Origin: Blautia wexlerae
GTDB taxonomy: Bacteria; Bacillota; Clostridia; Lachnospirales; Lachnospiraceae
Reading direction: 5' to 3'
Length of the DNA: 64,000 bases
Assembly: GCF_013300825.1 (NCBI RefSeq)
Contig: NZ_JAAIMY010000006.1
Coordinates: forward strand, 1-64,000
The position numbers were made by a program, and so were the translations under genes. Under the pieces are notes generated by a model, which searched no databases, had not been told where the DNA came from, and worked only from the letters and a program-made list of their open reading frames with translations. Positions 53,256 to 62,157 of the stretch are shown one piece after another. Positions within the stretch are counted from its first letter, which is position 1; each line of letters begins with the position of its first letter.

Positions 53256-53461
53256 CATTCCATCCTCCCTTTTCCCGGTGATAATCAGCCAGACATTTGT
53301 AACCATTCAGTCTCTTCACAGTTCACGGCTGAATCGTCATAAAGATTCTCTATAATTATCAACATACGCTTATATATCTATATATTACTATTTTTTCAGA
53401 AAATGTCTATCTCGATTTTCATCGAATTTCCTCATATTATTACTTAATCCTATTTCTCTGA

Positions 53462-53480
53462 ACTATAGCACTCCTCGTAA
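53462..53480. repeat. 19-bp dispersed repeat (copy 2)
   Basis: ACTATAGCACTCCTCGTAA, 17 of 19 bases shared with 2588-2606. It lies between the LRR gene and the lysA terminator. Confidence 0.35.
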
Positions 53481-53591
53481 ATAATGCATATTGATTAATA
53501 GGCTTGCCAAATAACTTTCCTCTGTTATTTCCAGATTATATGTTTCACTGACATGCTGCCGCAAAAATCTCAGTATGATCAGGCAACGCAA

Positions 53592-53638
53592 AAGGTACTG
53601 ATCTTACGACATTGTACATAAGATCAGTACCTTCCTTT
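53592..53638 (-). terminator. Terminator downstream of lysA
   Basis: Perfect 15-bp stem AAGGTACTGATCTTA / TAAGATCAGTACCTT (53592-53606 / 53619-53633). The T run is better on the plus strand (CCTTTTT) than on the minus strand (TTTTG), but only the minus-strand lysA gene reads toward it. Confidence 0.65.
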
Positions 53639-53694
53639 TTGTATATATTTATCCGGAATATGCTGATTCACTGCGTAAATCGCGTTTTCCTGTA

Positions 53695-54975
53695 TTATTT
53701 CATATCTTCCAGCAATTTCTCATAAATCGGGAAGCAGTCAAATGTTGCAAAATAATCCTTCGGTGTCTCGGCACGGCGGATCATTTCGAAGCTTCCATCT
53801 TCACGGAGAAGAATCTCAGAAGATTTCAGCTTACCATTGTAGTTATATCCCATGGCAAAACCATGAGCTCCTGTATCATGGATCACAAGAAGATCTCCCA
53901 TATCTACTTTTGGAAGATAACGGTCAATTGCAAATTTATCATTGTTTTCGCAGAGAGAACCTGTCACATCATACATATGATCACATGGCTGGTCTTCTTT
54001 TCCCATAACAGTGATATGATGGTATGCGCCATACATTGCCGGACGCATCAGGTTTACTGCACACGCATCCACACCAATATATTCTTTATGGGTATGTTTC
54101 TCATGGATCGCCTTAGTTACCAGGCAGCCATACGGCCCCATCATGAAACGTCCCATCTCTGTATAAATTGCAACATCACCCATTCCTGCCGGAACAAGTA
54201 CCTCTTCGTATACTTTGCGGACACCTTCACCGATCTCTCTGATATCATTCGGAGTCTGATCTGGTTTGTAAGCGATTCCCACACCACCGGAAAGGTTAAT
54301 AAACTTCACATGAGCGCCTGTCTCCTTCTGAAGTTTCACTGCCATTTCAAACATCTCTTTCGCCAGCATCGGATAATACTCATTTGTCACAGTATTGCTT
54401 GCAAGGAATGCATGGATACCGAATTCCTCGGCACCTTTTTCCTTCAGGATCTTGAATGCTTCAAAAATCTGCTCTGTTGTCATACCATATTTGGCATCTC
54501 CGGGGTTGTCCATAATATCGTTGCTGATCTTAAACACTCCGCCCGGATTATAACGACAGCTGATCACCTTCGGAATATATCCTACGGCTCTTTCTACGCT
54601 CTCGATATGTGTGATATCATCAAGATTGATGATCCCGCCGATTTCATTTGCATATTTGAATTCTTCTTCCGGTGTATCATTGGAAGAAAACATGATATCT
54701 CCCTCTTTGCATCCGATTGCTTTGGACATCATCAGCTCTGTCATGGAAGAACAGTCACAGCCACAGCCATACTCCTGAAGAATCTGAATCAAGAACGGAT
54801 TTGGCGTTGCCTTTACAGCAAAAAATTCTTTGAAGCCTTTATTCCATGCAAATGCCTCTTTCACTGCCTTCGCATTCTCGCGGATACCCTTTTCATCATA
54901 AAGATGGAAAGGTGTAGGAAACTGTGCGGTGATTTCCTGAAGTTTATCCAGGGTGACAAATGGTACTTTTTTCAT
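53695..54975 (-). CDS. lysA: Diaminopimelate decarboxylase
   Basis: PLP enzyme that decarboxylates meso-diaminopimelate to lysine. The 426-residue alanine-racemase-like barrel has the PLP Lys in FFAVKATPNPF (about residue 55), CGCDCSSMTEL, NLSGGVGIAYKP (phosphate-binding Gly), TEMGRFMMGPYG, and the C-terminal active site region DVTGSLCENNDKFA with its catalytic Cys, followed by DTGAHGFAMGYNYN. Related ornithine, arginine or carboxynorspermidine decarboxylases are alternatives, but the CExxD-type motif and GAHGFAMGYNYN favour LysA. It follows the rhomboid-like gene by 17 bp. Confidence 0.88.
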   Translation of the reverse strand: MKKVPFVTLDKLQEITAQFPTPFHLYDEKGIRENAKAVKEAFAWNKGFKEFFAVKATPNPFLIQILQEYGCGCDCSSMTELMMSKAIGCKEGDIMFSSNDTPEEEFKYANEIGGIINLDDITHIESVERAVGYIPKVISCRYNPGGVFKISNDIMDNPGDAKYGMTTEQIFEAFKILKEKGAEEFGIHAFLASNTVTNEYYPMLAKEMFEMAVKLQKETGAHVKFINLSGGVGIAYKPDQTPNDIREIGEGVRKVYEEVLVPAGMGDVAIYTEMGRFMMGPYGCLVTKAIHEKHTHKEYIGVDACAVNLMRPAMYGAYHHITVMGKEDQPCDHMYDVTGSLCENNDKFAIDRYLPKVDMGDLLVIHDTGAHGFAMGYNYNGKLKSSEILLREDGSFEMIRRAETPKDYFATFDCFPIYEKLLEDMK

Positions 54976-54992
54976 AATAATCTTTTCTCCTC

Positions 54993-55868
54993 TTACTTCT
55001 TGTGTATATGTGTATATAAATGATCCTGACAGTACTCGTAGTTTCCGTTACATTTGGAACAGAAACGGAATTCCAAATTCGGATCATCTTTCTCTGTACG
55101 GCCACAGACTGCACATTTGTGCTTCGTCACTTCCCCTGACTTGTTACCACCCGAGAAAGGAACAGTCTTGCTTTCTCCCATTGCTCTCTTAAACTGATTT
55201 CTGCGATGGATTTCCTTCGGATTGTATCTGTTAAGATTTCTTGTACCAAGGAAGAAAATAATAAAGTTCAGTAGGGATGCGATGATCGGCAGTGCCATAA
55301 ACCATGCTCCACTCATGATATCACTTACAACATCATACATGACAATCAGCACATACACAATTGACATCCATTTCATCTTAATTGGTATTACAAACATAAA
55401 CAATACAGTTGTATCCGGATATGTCAGCGAATATGCCAGAAAAACTGATAAACTAATATAATATGTGGAAAAAATCATCCCACTATATCCATCCAACATT
55501 CCATCCATTGCAAAATGCAGAATAAATGCAGCAATCACTGTAAAAAATATTCCGGACAAAATATATAAGGTGAATCTGAATTTTCCCCATGTATGCTCTA
55601 AAGAAGCACTTACAGGATAATAAAAGAATAAAATTGCGATTACAAACCAAAGTGGTGATGACATACTTGGCGGTGAAATAATCCATGTAACAAGTCTCCA
55701 TATCTGACCATGCAGGATTTTAGAGACATTCAAACTCAACATGGAAAGAGCCCCTGGATTAATATACATCAATGCATATCCCAGTACATAACTTACAATA
55801 ATATAAATCGTAAGATTCTCAATCCCGCGGTTTCCAAATTTTCGTTCCAGTTTGTCAATAAATTTCAT
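54993..55868 (-). CDS. Rhomboid-fold membrane protein with C-terminal zinc ribbon
   Basis: A 291-residue protein with about six transmembrane helices (20-210) followed by a soluble tail. Rhomboid hallmarks are the L1-loop GQIWRLVTWIISP (WR at 57-58), LEHTWGKFRFTLYILSG (about 90-106) and GYSG at 127-130, matching the GxSG serine motif. The His expected in the last helix (AHxxG) is absent (GAWFMALPIIASLL), so it may be an inactive rhomboid-like protein. The tail has Cys 252, 255, 270, 273 and 280 plus His 283, a zinc ribbon. The start at 55868 follows AGGAG. It precedes lysA and follows corA by 114 bp. Confidence 0.75.
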   Translation of the reverse strand: MKFIDKLERKFGNRGIENLTIYIIVSYVLGYALMYINPGALSMLSLNVSKILHGQIWRLVTWIISPPSMSSPLWFVIAILFFYYPVSASLEHTWGKFRFTLYILSGIFFTVIAAFILHFAMDGMLDGYSGMIFSTYYISLSVFLAYSLTYPDTTVLFMFVIPIKMKWMSIVYVLIVMYDVVSDIMSGAWFMALPIIASLLNFIIFFLGTRNLNRYNPKEIHRRNQFKRAMGESKTVPFSGGNKSGEVTKHKCAVCGRTEKDDPNLEFRFCSKCNGNYEYCQDHLYTHIHKK

Positions 55869-55911
55869 AGATCTCCTTTTCTCACAAAATGCTATTCGTT
55901 CTTTCGTTACA

Positions 55912-55970
55912 GCGGATATCCACAATCTGCTTTCTCTGCGTAACTCTGCACCGCATAGCTGCTTTTCAGT
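55912..55970. repeat. 59-bp dispersed repeat (copy B)
   Basis: Counterpart of 26367-26424, in the gap between corA and the rhomboid-like gene. It contains the same GCGGA...AATCnGCTTT start and CTGCTTTTCAGT end. Confidence 0.5.
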
Positions 55971-55982
55971 CCAGCTGCAAAA

Positions 55983-56924
55983 TCAGAAAAACTTCTTCTT
56001 GGAAAGAAATATCGCTGCAATGATACTTGCCACTACAGAAAGGATGATAACGATAAGAAATCCCCATGGTGTCCTGGAAAACGGCATTCCCGCAGCACTC
56101 AGGTTCATGCCATATGCGCTGAAAACAATAGTCGGAATACTCATAACAATGGTAATAACAGCCAGAACCTTCATGACAATGTTCAGGTTATTGGAAATAA
56201 CTGACGCAAAGGTTCCCATCATACTGCTGAGGATACCGCTGTAAATATTAGCCATCTCAATAGCCTGCTTGTTCTCAATGATAACATCCTCCAGAAGTTC
56301 TGTATCCTCCGGATATTTCTTGATACTCTCCACCTTCAGAAGTTTCTCCAGAACCATCTCATTGGAACGCAGAGATGTGGTAAAGTATACCAGTGATTTC
56401 TCCAGTTCCAGAAGTTCCATCAATTCCTGATTTCTTGTAGACAGATGAAGTTTCTCCTCTATCTGCTCGCTCTTCTTATCTATAATACGCAGATATCTCA
56501 GATACATGCTGGCATTACGGTACAAAATCTGCAGGATAAATCTGGTTTTCATATAGGTAAAAAAGTTTCTTACCCTGCCTTCCATAAATCTTGTCAGAAC
56601 CTGTGTGTCTTCCAGACATACAGTAAAAATCATCTTCTGAGTTACGATAATACCAAGAGGAATAGTCACATACCAGTCCTTCTCGTTACGTTCTTCAATC
56701 GCAGGTACATCTGCAAGGATAAGGGTATAATTGTCCTCCACTTCAATACGGGAACGTTCTTCCTCATCCAAAGGTGCGCGCAAATCGTCCACCTCTATCC
56801 CAAACTGCTCGGAAATTTCAAAAATCTCTGTTGCCGTAGGATTCGTCAGTGCAATCCAGCAGCCCTCCTGTGGTTCCTGTATTTCATGGATAGCGCCATC
56901 GATTGTCTTAAAAATCCTTACCAC
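55983..56924 (-). CDS. corA: CorA-family magnesium/divalent cation transporter
   Basis: A 313-residue CorA-type channel. A soluble alpha/beta domain and long helices (about 1-245) are followed by two C-terminal transmembrane helices (VLAVITIVMSIPTIVFSAYG and WGFLIVIILSVVASIIAAIF) with the diagnostic GMN motif in YGMNLS. It forms a pentameric Mg2+ (or Co2+/Ni2+) uptake channel. I chose GTG 56924 because AAGGGA is 10 bp upstream; a GTG three codons earlier overlaps the site. It has a perfect consensus promoter, divergent from that of aroC. Confidence 0.92.
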   Translation of the reverse strand: MVRIFKTIDGAIHEIQEPQEGCWIALTNPTATEIFEISEQFGIEVDDLRAPLDEEERSRIEVEDNYTLILADVPAIEERNEKDWYVTIPLGIIVTQKMIFTVCLEDTQVLTRFMEGRVRNFFTYMKTRFILQILYRNASMYLRYLRIIDKKSEQIEEKLHLSTRNQELMELLELEKSLVYFTTSLRSNEMVLEKLLKVESIKKYPEDTELLEDVIIENKQAIEMANIYSGILSSMMGTFASVISNNLNIVMKVLAVITIVMSIPTIVFSAYGMNLSAAGMPFSRTPWGFLIVIILSVVASIIAAIFLSKKKFF

Positions 56925-57046
56925 GATCCACACTTCCCTTCTTTTTCTCGATTTCCCCTCAAATAAATCTGCAACTATTCAGAGTTTCTGCAAGAGATTA
57001 CTGAACAGTTACGTTTGCTCTTTATTTTCACAAAGACTCAAACATC

Positions 57047-57075
57047 ATTATAATTTGAACATGAATTTTTGTCAA
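57047..57075 (-). promoter_or_regulatory. Consensus promoter of corA
   Basis: On the minus strand TTGACA, 17-bp spacer, TATAAT (perfect hexamers). The leader is about 115 nt. No M-box or other Mg2+ sensor was recognised in it. Confidence 0.85.
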
Positions 57076-57090
57076 TTCCAATGCTTTCGG

Positions 57091-57119
57091 TTTACAAAAC
57101 TTTTACACTTCGCTATAAT
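57091..57119 (+). promoter_or_regulatory. Promoter of aroC
   Basis: TTTACA, 17-bp spacer, TATAAT. The leader of about 140 nt contains CGTAGCGGGCTACG (57150-57165), a tight inverted repeat of unknown role. Confidence 0.75.
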
Positions 57120-57268
57120 AAAGTAGTATTTATAGAAGTCCCGGATGAGAGCGTCGTAGCGGGCTACGGCAACCTATAGCAAAATATATCGCAAAATGGG
57201 GCGTACAGATTGTGGGAATGATTTTTCAAACACACTCTAATACAATAACAGGAAAGGATACAAATCAT

Positions 57269-58363
57269 ATGAGCCAGTCATCATTTGGAAATAAATTTAA
57301 GGTAACCACCTGGGGTGAATCCCACGGAAAAGCTCTCGGAGCTGTGGTAGACGGATGCCCGGCAGGCCTCCCTCTCTGTGAAGAGGACATTCAGAAATTT
57401 CTCAACAGAAGGAAACCCGGACAGAGCAGATACACCACTGCCCGCAAAGAGGGAGATCTGGTAGAAATCCTCTCAGGTGTCTTTGAAGGCAAAACCACCG
57501 GAACTCCAATTTCTCTGATGGTAAGAAATACAGACCAACGCTCCAGAGACTACGGAAATATTGCATATTCCTATCGTCCCGGACATGCAGACTATACTTT
57601 TGACCAAAAATACGGATTCCGCGACTACAGAGGCGGCGGACGTTCTTCAGGGCGGGAAACCATCGGAAGAGTTGGAGCAGGTGCCATTGCTTCTAAAATA
57701 TTGGGAGAACTTGGCATTTCAATCTGCACCTATACCAAATCTATCGGACCTGTTGAAATTTCTTCTTTTAATAAAGAAGAAATCAATCAGAATGCATTTT
57801 ACATGCCGGATGCACAGGCAGCAGTAAAGGCCGGTGAATATCTGGAAGAATGTATGAAAAATCAGGACAGTGCAGGCGGCGTGATCGAATGTCGTATTAC
57901 CGGAATACCGGCAGGACTTGGCGAGCCTGTCTTTGACAAACTCAGTGCTCTTCTCGCCCACGCCCTGATGTCCATCGGTGCAGTCAAGGCTGTTGAAATC
58001 GGCGACGGCATTGCAGTAACTTCCTCAAACGGTTCCACTGACAATGATGGATTCACAGTCAAAGACGGTGAAATTATCAAAACCTCCAATCACGCAGGCG
58101 GAATCATGGGAGGAATCAGTGACGGCAGTGAGATCATACTCCGCGCCCATATCAAGCCAACCCCATCTATCAGCCAGCCACAGCAGACTGTAACCAAGGA
58201 TAAAGAACCTCTTTCTCTGGAAATCCATGGCCGCCACGACCCAGTCATTGTCCCAAGAGCAGTGGTTGTAGTAGAATCTATGGCAGCAATCACACTGACG
58301 GATGCACTCTTTGTCAATATGAGTTCCCAGATGGATAAGGTTCGGGATTTTTATCGGAAATAA
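57269..58363 (+). CDS. aroC: Chorismate synthase
   Basis: Makes chorismate from EPSP with reduced FMN, the last shared step to Phe, Tyr, Trp and folate. It is 364 residues: SSFGNKFKVTTWGESHGKALGAVVDGCPAG, RRKPGQSRYTT, GTTGTPISLMVRN-type block (GKTTGTPISLM), RPGHADYTFDQKYGFRDYRGGGRSSGRET and the C-terminal GRHDPVIVPRAVVVVES. The ATG at 57269 has GGAAAGGA upstream; the frame is open 19 codons earlier without support. It stands alone, away from tyrA-aroA. Confidence 0.97.
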   Translation: MSQSSFGNKFKVTTWGESHGKALGAVVDGCPAGLPLCEEDIQKFLNRRKPGQSRYTTARKEGDLVEILSGVFEGKTTGTPISLMVRNTDQRSRDYGNIAYSYRPGHADYTFDQKYGFRDYRGGGRSSGRETIGRVGAGAIASKILGELGISICTYTKSIGPVEISSFNKEEINQNAFYMPDAQAAVKAGEYLEECMKNQDSAGGVIECRITGIPAGLGEPVFDKLSALLAHALMSIGAVKAVEIGDGIAVTSSNGSTDNDGFTVKDGEIIKTSNHAGGIMGGISDGSEIILRAHIKPTPSISQPQQTVTKDKEPLSLEIHGRHDPVIVPRAVVVVESMAAITLTDALFVNMSSQMDKVRDFYRK

Positions 58364-58381
58364 TTTCAAATAATCCACATA

Positions 58382-58440
58382 AAAATACCTTCACCTGAAT
58401 TCTGAGCTGATCTCAGTTTCAAATGAAGGTATTTTATTAT
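58382..58440 (+). terminator. Bidirectional terminator of aroC and the lactonase gene
   Basis: Stem AAAATACCTTCA (58382-58393) / TGAAGGTATTTT (58424-58435) with A/T tracts on both sides and a smaller inner hairpin (CTGAG...CTCAG). It lies between the convergent genes. Confidence 0.85.
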
Positions 58441-58474
58441 CTGTCTATATTGCTAATTCTATGTAACGAATCTG

Positions 58475-59542
58475 TTATTCTTCTGGCACCGGCCAGATTC
58501 TGATACAGTTTGGTTCTGTAATCTTAATCGGCTTGCCGTTCATCACAATAATATTCTTCTCATAATCCACTGTAAAAATAGTCAGTGTATTACTTGCATG
58601 ATTAGCCAGCACCAGATGCTTATCATCCGGTAAAAGCACCAGATCTTTCGGATATTCACCACTGATCGGAAGTGTAAACTTCCTTGTCAGCATACCAGTC
58701 TCCTCATCACGCTCAAACATGGAAACTGTATCCTCACCTGCTGTTGTACAGAAAAGATGCTTGCCATCATTTGCAAGAGAAAGACCGGACGCTGCATTAT
58801 GTGTATCATGAACATCCTTCTTCGCACTTGTCTCAATCGTCTGGATCAGTTCAAACGCCGGAACCTTACCGCTTCCATCATATTTGTAAGCCCTGATCTC
58901 ATTACTGAGTTCAAAGAGAATATAAGCAAACTTACCATCATCGCTAAAACGAATGATACGCGGGCCACTCTCTCTCGGACATCTCAGGATGTCTACCAGT
59001 TCCAGCTTATTGCGCAATTTGTTGACACGGTAAATCTTCACCTGATCGATTCCGTTATCTACTGCACAGAGATATTTATTATCCGGAGTCGGACGAACAC
59101 AGTTCACATGGGGACGGAAGTTACGCTCTGCAACACTTCCGAGTCCTGTATGGAATACGCCATCCATCAGGCTTCCAAGTCTGCCGTCCTTATGAGTATG
59201 TACAACAGTCACCTTACCGTCATGATATCCGGCAACATAAAGATACTTACCGTCAACATCTGTAGAAAGGAAACAGCCTCTCATTCCATCAATATTTACA
59301 CTGTTGATACGTGACAGATCACCATTTTTATCACGTTCAAATACTGCAACACCCTCATCCTCGATAGAATAAAGATATTTACCATTCTTTGAAACAGCCA
59401 TGTGGGAAGCATTACTTACTTCAACACTGCTGCGTTCTGTAAGAGTGCCATTCTCAACATCAACATCATAAACATGGATTCCCTGTCTGGAAGCGCCATG
59501 CGTATAAGTTCCCACATAAGCTACATATTTCTTTTCACTCAT
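58475..59542 (-). CDS. Lactonase-family beta-propeller protein (Pgl/YkgB-like)
   Basis: A 355-residue seven-bladed beta-propeller of the lactonase family (PF10282), to which the 6-phosphogluconolactonase of E. coli belongs. It shows YVGTYTHGASRQGIHVYDVD, NGKYLYSIEDEG, GKYLYVAGYHDGKVTV, FRPHVNCVRPTPDNKYLCAVDNGIDQVKIY, RIIRFSDDGKFAYILFEL and DDKHLVLANHASNTLTIF. A pentose phosphate role is possible but no zwf or gnd is near, so the substrate is uncertain. It has no signal peptide. GGAGG precedes the ATG. Confidence 0.85.
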   Translation of the reverse strand: MSEKKYVAYVGTYTHGASRQGIHVYDVDVENGTLTERSSVEVSNASHMAVSKNGKYLYSIEDEGVAVFERDKNGDLSRINSVNIDGMRGCFLSTDVDGKYLYVAGYHDGKVTVVHTHKDGRLGSLMDGVFHTGLGSVAERNFRPHVNCVRPTPDNKYLCAVDNGIDQVKIYRVNKLRNKLELVDILRCPRESGPRIIRFSDDGKFAYILFELSNEIRAYKYDGSGKVPAFELIQTIETSAKKDVHDTHNAASGLSLANDGKHLFCTTAGEDTVSMFERDEETGMLTRKFTLPISGEYPKDLVLLPDDKHLVLANHASNTLTIFTVDYEKNIIVMNGKPIKITEPNCIRIWPVPEE

Positions 59543-59665
59543 AATGCTTTTTTCCTCCTGCTGTCCTGAAGTTTATTTATCATCGCTCACTCTGTTTCCG
59601 TCTGCTGCCAGTGAGCAATGATGTTTTCGTCCCGATATTGCCGGACGATGTCATACGATAGGAAG

Positions 59666-59694
59666 ATTATAGCACATTTTCCTAATCAGAACAA
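59666..59694 (-). promoter_or_regulatory. Promoter of the lactonase-family gene
   Basis: On the minus strand TTGTTC, 17-bp spacer, TATAAT, with a 120-nt leader. The gap up to hemL also contains the TTACTGTTCAC motif and a hairpin. Confidence 0.6.
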
Positions 59695-59744
59695 GATTAC
59701 GGAACTCAGTTTTATGTATTTTTTCCAGTTCATAGGGTACTGTC

Positions 59745-59756
59745 GTTACTGTTCAC
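59745..59756. repeat. GTTACTGTTCAC motif (dispersed repeat core)
   Basis: GTTACTGTTCAC, the same 12 bases as repeat copy 1. It is followed, as there, by a hairpin rich in CCAAAA/TTTTGG. Confidence 0.5.
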
Positions 59757-59761
59757 ATACA

Positions 59762-59816
59762 AGCCAAAATTCTATTGCTGCAGGCAATCTGGAATGAATT
59801 TTGGCTAAGTTCTATA
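59762..59816 (-). terminator. Hairpin after hemL, possible terminator
   Basis: Perfect 11-bp stem AGCCAAAATTC / GAATTTTGGCT with a 33-nt interior. The T run on the minus strand is weak (TTGTATG). It starts about 20 bp past the hemL stop. Confidence 0.45.
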
Positions 59817-59836
59817 CCGGATAAGCGCTCTGCTGT

Positions 59837-61114
59837 TTATTTGGTAAAATAATTTCTGACAGCTTCCAGTGTCTGGTCTATGATCTCATCTGTATGGGCA
59901 ACAGATAAAAACATTGCCTCAAACTGTGACGGAGCCATATGGATTCCCTGTGCAAGCATTCCCTTGAAATATTCAGAGAAAGCTTTTGTATCTGAAGATT
60001 TGGCTGATGTATAATCCACAACCTCCTGCTCTGTAAAGAACAGGCTTCCCAAGGAAGATACGTGATTGATATGGTAAGGCAGATTTTTCTCTGCCAGGAT
60101 TTTCTCCATACCGCCATAGAGACGTTTTCCTTTTTCCTCCAGATCTTTATAGATTTCCTGGTGCTCATAGAGGTATTTTAACTGTGTCAGTCCTGCTGCC
60201 ATTGCAATAGGATTTCCGCTTAAGGTACCGGCCTGATAAACCTTTCCAACAGGAGAAACCAGTTCCATGATTTCTCTTCTTCCACCATATGCACCAACCG
60301 GCATACCTGCACCAATGATCTTACCATAGGTAACCAGATCAGGGGTCACGCCAAAATATTCTGCAGCACCGCCAAAAGCCAGACGGAAACCAGTAATAAC
60401 CTCGTCAAAGATCAAAAGAGCACCGTACTCATCGCAGAGCTTTCTCAGACCTTCCAGGAACCCCTTTTTCGGAGGAACCACACCCATATTGGCGCCTACA
60501 GCTTCCACAATAACAGCAGCAGTCTGTCCGTCAGCCTGCTCCATCAGTGCACGTACACTGTCCAGATCATTATAAACAGCAGTCATGGTATCCTCTGTGC
60601 ATCCCTTAGGCACACCTGCACTGTCCGGAACACCGCTTGTCATCACACCGGAGCCTGCGCTTACCAGCATGGCATCACTGTGTCCATGATAGCATCCTGC
60701 AAATTTAATAATCTTATTCTTTCCTGTAAATCCTCTGGCAACACGGACTGCACTCATAACAGCCTCTGTACCGGAATTTACCATACGCACCATATCCACA
60801 TGTGGAATATGGTCACAGATGAATTCAGCCATCTCCACTTCGATTGCAGTTGCACATCCGAAGCTGAGACCCTTTTCACATGCCTTCAGTACACTTTCTT
60901 TTACTTCCGAAAAATTATGTCCCAGGATCATAGGTCCCCAGGAATCGATATAATCCACATATTCTTTTCCATCAACATCATAAATATGGCATCCGTCTGC
61001 ACGGTCGATAAATCTCGGTGCAATACCGATAGCGCCATAGGCACGTACAGGACTGTTTACTCCTCCCGGAATTACCTTTACTGCTCTGTCAAATAATTCT
61101 TCTGATAAACCCAT
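59837..61114 (-). CDS. hemL: Glutamate-1-semialdehyde 2,1-aminomutase
   Basis: PLP enzyme converting glutamate-1-semialdehyde to 5-aminolevulinate, the C5 route to tetrapyrroles. It is 425 residues with PGGVNSPVRA, DYIDSWGPMILGH, NSGTEAVMSAVRVARGFTGKNKIIKFAGCYHGHSD, LIFDEVITGFRLA, the PLP Lys in TYGKIIGAGMPVGAYGG and AGTLSGNPIAMAAGL. Its ATG overlaps the hemB stop (TGATG), so the pair is translationally coupled. It is the last gene of the hem operon in view. Confidence 0.97.
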   Translation of the reverse strand: MGLSEELFDRAVKVIPGGVNSPVRAYGAIGIAPRFIDRADGCHIYDVDGKEYVDYIDSWGPMILGHNFSEVKESVLKACEKGLSFGCATAIEVEMAEFICDHIPHVDMVRMVNSGTEAVMSAVRVARGFTGKNKIIKFAGCYHGHSDAMLVSAGSGVMTSGVPDSAGVPKGCTEDTMTAVYNDLDSVRALMEQADGQTAAVIVEAVGANMGVVPPKKGFLEGLRKLCDEYGALLIFDEVITGFRLAFGGAAEYFGVTPDLVTYGKIIGAGMPVGAYGGRREIMELVSPVGKVYQAGTLSGNPIAMAAGLTQLKYLYEHQEIYKDLEEKGKRLYGGMEKILAEKNLPYHINHVSSLGSLFFTEQEVVDYTSAKSSDTKAFSEYFKGMLAQGIHMAPSQFEAMFLSVAHTDEIIDQTLEAVRNYFTK

Positions 61115-62097
61115 CAGCCGATTCTCCCTTCATCCATGCATTTTGCAAGTTCTTTTGCATAATAAGTAAGATAGATCTGGGCACCTGCACGGTATGCACT
61201 GACTGCCATCTCACACATAATACGTTCTTCATCGATCCAGCCCATCTTTGCAGCTGCTTTCACCATTGCATATTCACCGCTTACACTGTATGTTGCAACC
61301 GGCACATTTACAGCCTTTGATACCTCAGAGACCATATCCAGATAAGACATGGCAGGTTTTACCATAATGATATCTGCGCCCTCTTCCACATCCGTAAGAG
61401 CTTCCTTCATTCCTTCTCTTCTGTTATGGAAATCCATCTGGTAACTCTTTCTGTCACCAAAAGACGGTGCAGAACCTGCTGCATCACGGAATGGTCCGTA
61501 GAAAGCAGATGCATATTTTACTGCATAGGACATGATCGGTGCTCCATAATGTCCGTTCGCATCAAGAGCCTCACGGATAGCACGTACACGTCCGTCCATC
61601 ATATCAGAGGGAGCTACCATATCTGCGCCTGCCTCTACATGGGAAACAGCTGTTTTAGCCAGTAATTCCAGTGTTGCATCATTATTTACATCATGACCGC
61701 AGAGCACTCCGCAGTGTCCGTGTGAAGTGTACTCACACATACATACATCTGTGATATAGTACATGTCCGGGAACTGTTTCTTTGCTTCTCTCAGGGCTTT
61801 CTGTACGATTCCGTTGGGGTCGTACGCACCGCTTCCCACCTCATCCTTATGATCCGGGATACCGAACAGCATAATGCTGTTTACTCCTGCATTCTGCAGA
61901 CGTTCCAGTTCAAAAGGAAGACGGTCTACACTATAGCGGAACTGTCCTTCCATAGAAGGGATCTCTTCTTCGATTCCTGTTCCCTCTTTTACAAATAAGG
62001 GATAGATAAGGGAAGACTTGTCCATTCTTGTCTCTCTTACCATTTTTCTTAAATTTTCACTGCCTCTTAATCTTCTTGGTCTCTGAATTAAATCCAT
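61114..62097 (-). CDS. hemB: Delta-aminolevulinic acid dehydratase (porphobilinogen synthase)
   Basis: Joins two 5-aminolevulinates into porphobilinogen. The 327-residue barrel protein begins RPRRLRGSENLRKMVRETRM. It shows LIYPLFVKEG, DVCMCEYTSHGHCGVL (Cys metal site), ADMVAPSDMMDGRVRAIREALD, MSYAVKYASAFYGPFRDAAGSAPSFGDRKSYQMD with the first Schiff-base Lys, and MVKPAMSYLD with the second. The Cys pattern indicates a zinc-type enzyme. It lies between cobA/hemD and hemL. Confidence 0.97.
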   Translation of the reverse strand: MDLIQRPRRLRGSENLRKMVRETRMDKSSLIYPLFVKEGTGIEEEIPSMEGQFRYSVDRLPFELERLQNAGVNSIMLFGIPDHKDEVGSGAYDPNGIVQKALREAKKQFPDMYYITDVCMCEYTSHGHCGVLCGHDVNNDATLELLAKTAVSHVEAGADMVAPSDMMDGRVRAIREALDANGHYGAPIMSYAVKYASAFYGPFRDAAGSAPSFGDRKSYQMDFHNRREGMKEALTDVEEGADIIMVKPAMSYLDMVSEVSKAVNVPVATYSVSGEYAMVKAAAKMGWIDEERIMCEMAVSAYRAGAQIYLTYYAKELAKCMDEGRIG

Positions 62098-62157
62098 GTC
62101 TTTTTGCTCCTTTTATCAACAATTCTCATAACTGTTCCATTTTTTGCAGAATAGTTA

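Noticed and set aside
53863-55023. 386-residue open frame on the plus strand
   Set aside because: Exactly opposite lysA, no conserved motif, Cys/His-rich composition typical of an antisense shadow, and no ribosome site.
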